From M3007 sp046160345 (lineage in GTDB: Bacteria; Bacteroidota; Bacteroidia; Chitinophagales; Saprospiraceae): a stretch of DNA of 64,000 nucleotides. Shown here one piece after another: positions 59,094 through 64,000 of the stretch (positions within the stretch are counted from its first letter, which is position 1; each line of letters begins with the position of its first letter). The DNA is taken from positions 1-64,000 of the forward strand of contig JBJXGO010000060.1 in the NCBI GenBank assembly GCA_046160345.1, given 5' to 3'. The position numbers and the translations under genes were made by a program. The notes beneath the pieces are model-generated. The model worked only from the letters and a program-made list of their open reading frames with translations, ran no database searches and was not told the DNA's origin.

Positions 59094-60917
59094 TTACCGC
59101 GCCAGTACCACCCGTTTTGCAGTACGCACACCGTCCTTTTGCAATACGATCAGGTAAATGCCGTCAGGTAGGTCTTTTGCCTCGAAGGTTTGCTGGTAGC
59201 TGCCCGGTTCTTGCCATTGTTGCTGGACAGGGCTGGCGATGAGCGTGCCTGTGGCGTTGAAGATTTGCAGACTCAGGTTGGAGGCTTCGCTCAGGGAGTA
59301 ACTGATGGTGGTTGCGGTGGAGAAGGGGTTGGGCATCACCCTCAGTGTCGATTGATCTTGCTGTCCATCGAACGTTGATATGGCCGCTTTTGCAGGGGCT
59401 TCATTTCTGTCCGCAGCATTCAATGGGTCGCAATTGTGGATATATGCCCTGAAGGATGAGCCGGTTAGTGCTCGAAACCCCTGTCCAAGTACCACTATGT
59501 CGCTTGCTCTAAAACTACCTTGTGATCGGTTGTGGAAGTCGAATTGATTGGTAGCACTACTATAGCCGAGTTCTGAATTTGCCGCCATGTGGACAGCTTC
59601 ATAGGAACTGATGTTGTAGTTGCCGCTGTAGGTTATACTTCCCGGAACAACCTCATAATCAACTATAGTCTCGCGGGTTGTTACATGCCCAAGCACGTTG
59701 TTTTGCGTAGGTGTGCCCGTAATGTAAAACGTATTGGAGGGCGCATGGTAGTAAGTATTGTTTGGGCTTGAATATTCGTTTACGCGCGGACAATCAGGAG
59801 CTCCGCAAGCAGCCGGGTAGGCCATTATTGTGCGAAACACGCCGTCAGGCTGGCCGTATCCCCTGAATATAGAATTCCCGCCATAATCCGAAGGATCATG
59901 TTGACAAGTATAGTTGTGTCCCAGCTCATGTTGGAAGGTCATGTTGTCCACGAAGGTGCGGTTTGTACAGCTGAATGCATTTGAGTAAGTGGCTGTTGTG
60001 CTTGCAATTCCTGAGCCAATGTTGGTTATCAATGCACACAAATCTGTGCACCACCTTATTCGTTCGGTATGTACCTCGTCCATAAATCCATCGCCATCAG
60101 CCCTCCATCGGTTGAGGACGGTTCCTTGCTCTAAACCGATGTCATCAAAGTCAGTGTGATACACCCGTGCCAATTCGATGCGATGGAGAAGGCCGCTGTT
60201 GGCATAGGCATCGTTGGTTTGGTCAACTGCATTCAGAATCAATGCCAAGGGGTCGCTTTCAATTTGAGCGACCTGATTGGTGTAAGCGACCAAAACGCGG
60301 ATGCGACACTCACCAGTTAGCAAGTCACCGTTTTCTGATTCTCGGAGGGAGCCTTCCGATGTTTTAAAACCATCTTGATTGCCGTCAAATGGAATCAAGC
60401 GTCGTCCAATCGGGAATTCGATGTTTGTTTCCTTGCCATCTACGCCGCACCTGTTTTTCGATTTGGAATAATCCATTTCCATAAGTAGGTGAACGCCGCC
60501 GGTGAGCGACCGGATTGCATAGGATTTAGCACCGAAATAGATGGTCCCCGTCAAAAGTCCTGTGGCAGGGTTGGGTACTAGAAATGCCGTGCCTTCATTG
60601 TTGCCTATCGTGCCGACCCAAGATTCATGTTCTCCATAAGGCTCTTTTTCGTATTTTTGTTGGCAAATCAGGCTTTGTCGGCCAGGAAGATTGATGTCAA
60701 AGCTGCTTTCACTAAAGATTTTTAATTCGGTCTGAAAATACCAGACTTGTGAGACTTCCGGTGCAGCCTGATAATTGCGGGCAAAAAATTGTTGCCGTTC
60801 GTCCAATTTCTTGTTTTCCAAAAAAATGAAGAGGGGGTTATCAGCTGCCGAAAGACCAGAGGGCAGATGCATGGCAGCGAATGCCAAGAGATATAGGAAT
60901 CGCATTTGCTTATTCAT
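59094..60917 (-). CDS. Secreted reprolysin-like metalloprotease with T9SS domain
   Basis: 607 residues; signal peptide ending near GLSA. A propeptide-like region (~30-200) precedes the catalytic domain (~205-440), which starts 'CRIRVLVAYTNQVAQIESDP' and holds the zinc site His330-Glu-x-x-His334-x5-His340 (FQHELGHNYTCQHD). The metzincin Gly at position 337 is Thr here. 'GVFRTIMAYPAACG' supplies the Met-turn. A linker and a T9SS type A domain (RVMPNPFSTATTI to KRVVLAR) follow. It should be a secreted protease. The Thr-for-Gly change may alter but need not abolish activity. Confidence 0.88.
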   Translation of the reverse strand: MNKQMRFLYLLAFAAMHLPSGLSAADNPLFIFLENKKLDERQQFFARNYQAAPEVSQVWYFQTELKIFSESSFDINLPGRQSLICQQKYEKEPYGEHESWVGTIGNNEGTAFLVPNPATGLLTGTIYFGAKSYAIRSLTGGVHLLMEMDYSKSKNRCGVDGKETNIEFPIGRRLIPFDGNQDGFKTSEGSLRESENGDLLTGECRIRVLVAYTNQVAQIESDPLALILNAVDQTNDAYANSGLLHRIELARVYHTDFDDIGLEQGTVLNRWRADGDGFMDEVHTERIRWCTDLCALITNIGSGIASTTATYSNAFSCTNRTFVDNMTFQHELGHNYTCQHDPSDYGGNSIFRGYGQPDGVFRTIMAYPAACGAPDCPRVNEYSSPNNTYYHAPSNTFYITGTPTQNNVLGHVTTRETIVDYEVVPGSITYSGNYNISSYEAVHMAANSELGYSSATNQFDFHNRSQGSFRASDIVVLGQGFRALTGSSFRAYIHNCDPLNAADRNEAPAKAAISTFDGQQDQSTLRVMPNPFSTATTISYSLSEASNLSLQIFNATGTLIASPVQQQWQEPGSYQQTFEAKDLPDGIYLIVLQKDGVRTAKRVVLAR

Positions 60918-61006
60918 GGCGATAACGTTTTTTTATGGTGAAGAAAAATGAAAAGTTTGAAGACAGTATTCCGTCATGAGACTTCCCAAGTTGTTGCAGA
61001 ATGAGC

Positions 61007-62455
61007 TTAACCTTTGATTTTTTCGATTTCCAGTTTGAGGGCTTCATTCTCCTTCTTCAACTGGATCATGTACAACGTCAATTCTTCAATCTTTACCATC
61101 ATCTTCGTCTGCATCTCGCCAACTGCAATGCCATCTTTTTCAATTTGGGCTGCGCTGGGTATACCTGGAAGATGTTTGTTGACCTGGATGCTTTTCTCCA
61201 ATTCTTCCAGTGGCATCAAGTTGTAGTCGTCGCTGAAAACATAATCGCCCCATTGGCTGGAGAGCTGGACGCGGAGTTCTTCGCAGATGACGCGGCCATT
61301 GACTGCAAGTTGATAACCTGCTGGAACGGTAGAAGTGTTGATTCCTACAGCACCTGTTTGATCTCCGATAATCATAGCAAGATTTCCACCGTCACCCCTA
61401 AATTGTAAGTCGCCATTATCATTAACATTTAACAAAAAGGTATTGTTATTAGGACTCTGAAGCCTCAAATCTCCATTTACATGAAGTTTAGCATTAGGAG
61501 AAGCTATCCCTATGCCCACATTACCAGTCACATCACCGATCGTCATTGCAAGCGCATTGCCATCGCCTCGAAAAGTCAAATCTCCTCCGGCATCAACATC
61601 AAATGCATAAGTATTCCCATTAGAATTGCGAAGTCGAAGTGTACCGTCTCCTTCAATCCGCATTCTTTCTGTAAACCCTGTGCTGCTTCCTGTACCAAAA
61701 ACGAAAGCATCGGTTGAGCTGGGCACATACAATTGCATAAGATTTGCTGCGATACCGATTCCATATTGGTTGGTACCGCTTTGATACAGACAGATTTTAT
61801 TGCCTGTAGCAGCCGAAAAATGGAGCGGAAACGCAGGGTTGTTTTGGAGTATCCCCACATTTCCGTTGGCGAACACATTGCCATCGAAACGTGCGGCGAG
61901 GTTGGTGCCGAGACCGGAAACAGTAGCATACAAGCCGATAGCTGTTTGCCCGGCCGAAGAAACAGCGTTCGCGTTCACCCCGTAGTTGGTAGCAGTGCCA
62001 GAGGCAGATGCGTAGACTGCTCGGTTCGTGCCAGTAGAGCCTGCAGCAAGAAAATGGCCCCCGGTGGCATTGCCTGCGCCAGCATTGGTGTTTGAGACGT
62101 AAATACCATAGGTCTGTCCCGCAGAATTAAAAAGGTTCTGGAAGTTAGCCGGCCGGCTATTGGTGGTGGTATATACGTGAAAGGGGTACGTTGGGGTCGT
62201 TGTGCCGATACCGACGTTACCCGCAGAAGTGATGGTTAACCTGGGCAGGTTGTTGGTGCGCAGCTGCAGGCCTACGGCATCGGTTGTGCCAAGGAAATTG
62301 ATTGCAGGATTTGTTCCTGCATTTCCATTTAGTAGCCAGTTTTGCGCAAAGGCTATCTGCCCGATGAAAAACACCAGGAGCAGCGTGAGGAATGTCTTGA
62401 TTTTCAAAGTTTTTGCAAAATTGTTTGCAACGGTTGCGAATTTAATCGTTTTCAT
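61007..62455 (-). CDS. Surface repeat protein with tail-fibre-like modules and coiled-coil end
   Basis: 482 residues; signal peptide ending near AFAQ. The body carries repeated NVGIGTTTP/NVGIGIASP turns, including two adjacent modules of about 55 residues ('NTYAFDVDAGGDLTFRGDGN' and 'NTFLLNVNDNGDLQFRGDGG', each ending in a 'GNVGIG'-like turn). The C-terminal ~90 residues ('GDYVFSDDYNLMPLEELEKS', 'KHLPGIPSAAQIEKDGIAVG') and a heptad-rich tail (MVKIEELTLYMIQLKKENEA) are a conserved Bacteroidota module, related to phage tail-fibre tips and probably trimeric. No T9SS domain is seen. Likely a surface fibre; function unknown. Confidence 0.8.
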   Translation of the reverse strand: MKTIKFATVANNFAKTLKIKTFLTLLLVFFIGQIAFAQNWLLNGNAGTNPAINFLGTTDAVGLQLRTNNLPRLTITSAGNVGIGTTTPTYPFHVYTTTNSRPANFQNLFNSAGQTYGIYVSNTNAGAGNATGGHFLAAGSTGTNRAVYASASGTATNYGVNANAVSSAGQTAIGLYATVSGLGTNLAARFDGNVFANGNVGILQNNPAFPLHFSAATGNKICLYQSGTNQYGIGIAANLMQLYVPSSTDAFVFGTGSSTGFTERMRIEGDGTLRLRNSNGNTYAFDVDAGGDLTFRGDGNALAMTIGDVTGNVGIGIASPNAKLHVNGDLRLQSPNNNTFLLNVNDNGDLQFRGDGGNLAMIIGDQTGAVGINTSTVPAGYQLAVNGRVICEELRVQLSSQWGDYVFSDDYNLMPLEELEKSIQVNKHLPGIPSAAQIEKDGIAVGEMQTKMMVKIEELTLYMIQLKKENEALKLEIEKIKG

Positions 62456-62497
62456 GTCGTGGACATTTTTAAAAGTGAAAAGAAATGATTTTTAGTC

Positions 62498-62541
62498 GCC
62501 CCGAAAAAACGGCCTGAAAACAGGTCGTTTTTTTCGGGACA
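62498..62541 (-). terminator. Hairpin downstream of the EGF-like lipoprotein gene
   Basis: Outer CCCGAAAAAACG/CGTTTTTTTCGGG and inner CCTG/CAGG stems around AAAA. It is 70 bases beyond the stop at 62612 and 43 bases before the start of the next gene. Confidence 0.6.
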
Positions 62542-62611
62542 CAGGTACAGTTATCCGCACTCGTACGGACATTTTTTGCCTGTTTAAGAAGTGAATCTGG
62601 GAGAAATTTCT

Positions 62612-63232
62612 TTATTGCGTTTTCACACAGCCTGGATCGAAGTAGTACTTCACATACAATTCGAAGTCAACACTACCGCTGCTTACCTTGATGGGGTTAG
62701 GGAACTTTTCACCCACTTTATAGGGGGTAAATGTTACCCCACCTATAAATAAGGTTATCCCTCCGAGGTCATCGTCGTATAGACTGACCCGGTATTTTTC
62801 AAGGGGCTTGGACAAACTGGTCGCAGGAAGCTGAAAAGTGTGGGATTGGCCAGGATCGCAATTGACCTTCTCACTGGATGTGAATATATCGCACCAAGGG
62901 CCAGGGCTGCACTCTTTGTATACGATAACCACCAAATCAGCCCAGGTGTTTGGCCCTGGAGGATCCCAGGGTGCACCACCATTCGTTGGCGGGAACTTGG
63001 TAATGACGATTTTGTCAATATCGATCCTCGTGGGCGTTTTTTCGTTGTCACAGGTAGAGCCTGAATACCAACACGGACACTCGCACTCACAGTTTGCGGT
63101 GACCGTACCGCCGTTGTTGCATGTGGTGTTTGGGCATGGTGTATCTTGATTGTCCTTGCTGCACTGTGCCAGTGACAGCATGAAAAACGCCATCAACAGC
63201 ACGTACGGCAGTTTAAATTTCTGTGTGGTCAT
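62612..63232 (-). CDS. Cys-rich lipoprotein with EGF-like segment
   Basis: 206 residues. Lipobox LAQC (Cys23). Residues ~33-65 have eight closely spaced cysteines including 'CPNTTCNNGGTVTANCECEC' and 'YSGSTCDN', matching an EGF-like module (CxNGGTxxxxxCxCxxxxxGxxC). The remaining ~140 residues form a beta-rich domain with 'IDKIVITKFPPTNGGAPWDP' and 'YRVSLYDDDLGGITLFIGGV', recalling a C2-like sandwich. It is probably surface-exposed; no function is known. Terminator hairpin downstream. Confidence 0.72.
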   Translation of the reverse strand: MTTQKFKLPYVLLMAFFMLSLAQCSKDNQDTPCPNTTCNNGGTVTANCECECPCWYSGSTCDNEKTPTRIDIDKIVITKFPPTNGGAPWDPPGPNTWADLVVIVYKECSPGPWCDIFTSSEKVNCDPGQSHTFQLPATSLSKPLEKYRVSLYDDDLGGITLFIGGVTFTPYKVGEKFPNPIKVSSGSVDFELYVKYYFDPGCVKTQ

Positions 63233-63551
63233 TGGTAATGAATTTTAAGAAGTGAAAGAATTTCCTAGCCTCAGAAACACGCACAAAGGCCGATGCACGC
63301 CCATCCTTGGTTTCGGTTTTTGGTCGGTGGTGCCAATTTAAGATTGAACCTGCTGCGTTGGCCTTATCTGCAACAGTATCCAAACCCTCATTTGCATAAC
63401 ATTTTGACTATCTATTCCGCTTGGGGGAAAAACCTTAAAGCAAATGCAAACTTTTTTTCAGCAATTGATAAATTGGTGCTGTTTTGCCAGCAATTAAAAC
63501 GCCGATGGGGACTGGATTCCCCACCGGCGATACTTAGCAGTTTCGGTATAA
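63233..63551. other. 319-base gap with one hairpin
   Basis: Between the lipoprotein start and the end of the gene at 63552. A hairpin at 63500-63529 (CGCCG-TGGGG with CCCCA-CGGCG) fits a terminator of the latter. No coding potential I can support. Confidence 0.5.
63500..63529 (-). terminator. Hairpin after the gene at 63552
   Basis: Stem CGCCGATGGGG with CCCCACCGGCG (one mismatch) and an eight-base loop, 23 bases beyond the stop; on the minus strand followed by TTTTAATTG. Confidence 0.6.
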
Positions 63552-63977
63552 TTAAGGTAACGTTTCGGTATCTGTGAAACTCGTGCCTGGAAGCGGAAAA
63601 TCAATTGGGCGAATCGTTATCCTACAGCGAATTTCATCGGGATCCAGTCCTGGAGGGTCCTCGTTTAGAGCGCTCCGAGGCACAATGATTGTTCGGGTAG
63701 GGCGGTTGATAACTTGATTACTATTTCCGGCTGTAACTCCAATAATTCGAGCACCGAAATTAGCAAGCACATCAGGTGCCGGGGCAGAGCCACCTGGTGG
63801 TACGATTATTTCACCGAAGTCGTTCTCAAGTACAGCGATGTCTTCTCTGAATCGTGTGCCGAGGGCAACTAATTGCCGTTCATCAGGCGAAAAGGTAACA
63901 GTGTAGCTTACCCGAACAGCCACTTGGGTCCCACCGGGTAAAAGGTCAAGGTCAAGATTTTGATTTGAAAAAGTCAT
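63552..63977 (-). CDS. Hypothetical protein, beta-rich, no signal peptide
   Basis: 141 residues. No signal or membrane helix. The N-terminus 'LDLDLLPGGTQVAVRVSYTV' is followed by 'FSPDERQLVALGTRFREDIA' and 'TRTIIVPRSALNEDPPGLDP', a pattern of beta-strands with acidic C-terminus. Nothing in it is recognised. It is bounded by a hairpin downstream; the upstream neighbour lies outside the window. Confidence 0.6.
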   Translation of the reverse strand: MTFSNQNLDLDLLPGGTQVAVRVSYTVTFSPDERQLVALGTRFREDIAVLENDFGEIIVPPGGSAPAPDVLANFGARIIGVTAGNSNQVINRPTRTIIVPRSALNEDPPGLDPDEIRCRITIRPIDFPLPGTSFTDTETLP

Positions 63978-64000
63978 AATGCAGAATTTAAAGTGTTGAA

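Overview
The window is chromosomal DNA from a member of the Bacteroidota, most likely a Saprospiria-type (Haliscomenobacter/Lewinella-like) environmental bacterium. The evidence is: several secreted proteins ending in a type IX secretion (T9SS) type A sorting domain; two TonB-dependent receptors; many lipoproteins; families such as DUF5683, DUF5689, DUF4403 and GIN-type DUF2807; and promoters of the Bacteroidota form TTG-N17-20-TAnnTTTG with few recognisable Shine-Dalgarno sites. The genus is inference. No tRNA, rRNA, CRISPR array, transposase or integrase was seen.

Layout. 1-4617: C-terminal part of a TonB receptor, a DUF5689 lipoprotein, a DUF5683 protein and a rhomboid protease (plus strand). 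4648-7920: two lipoproteins and a sugar-1-phosphate nucleotidylyltransferase (minus). 8077-16457: three T9SS cargo proteins and a large TonB receptor. 16529-23422: class C beta-lactamase-like hydrolase, an ECF sigma/anti-sigma/Spy-like operon, a DUF4838 protein, purC and a second ECF sigma factor. 23884-27595: CNNM/CorC-type membrane protein, RlmK-type methyltransferase, DUF4403 lipoprotein. 27609-29237: MNT/HEPN pair joined to a damaged TIR-FGE gene. 29487-33936: 3-hydroxyanthranilate dioxygenase, then a substrate-binding-protein/OmpA fusion, an ABC permease and gpsA. 33943-37419: UshA-like phosphatase, two small secreted proteins, an SGNH hydrolase. 37477-37934: RNase P RNA (minus) carrying two inverted copies of a palindromic repeat. 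38164-43900: NtrY-like histidine kinase, VOC protein, esterase, cytidylate-kinase-like protein. 43963-53380: a T9SS protein, an astacin-like protease, topA, a GIN-domain protein, mnmH and hmgA. 53525-60917: RRM protein, RidA, a 1015-residue TIR-like protein, an AAA/DUF4143 ATPase, a reprolysin-like T9SS protease. 61007-63977: a surface repeat protein, an EGF-like lipoprotein and an unknown protein.

How it fits together. Most of the window is housekeeping and cell-envelope functions: polymer or protein turnover outside the cell, uptake through TonB receptors, and aromatic amino-acid breakdown (3-hydroxyanthranilate dioxygenase, a RidA of possible 2-aminomuconate-deaminase type, homogentisate dioxygenase, all at separate places). 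Accessory content lies at 27.6-29.3 kb and 54.6-59.1 kb, where TIR domains, HEPN/MNT and an AAA ATPase suggest conflict or defence functions. Intergenic regions are rich in palindromic repeats of several families, some in matched copies on both sides of one gene.
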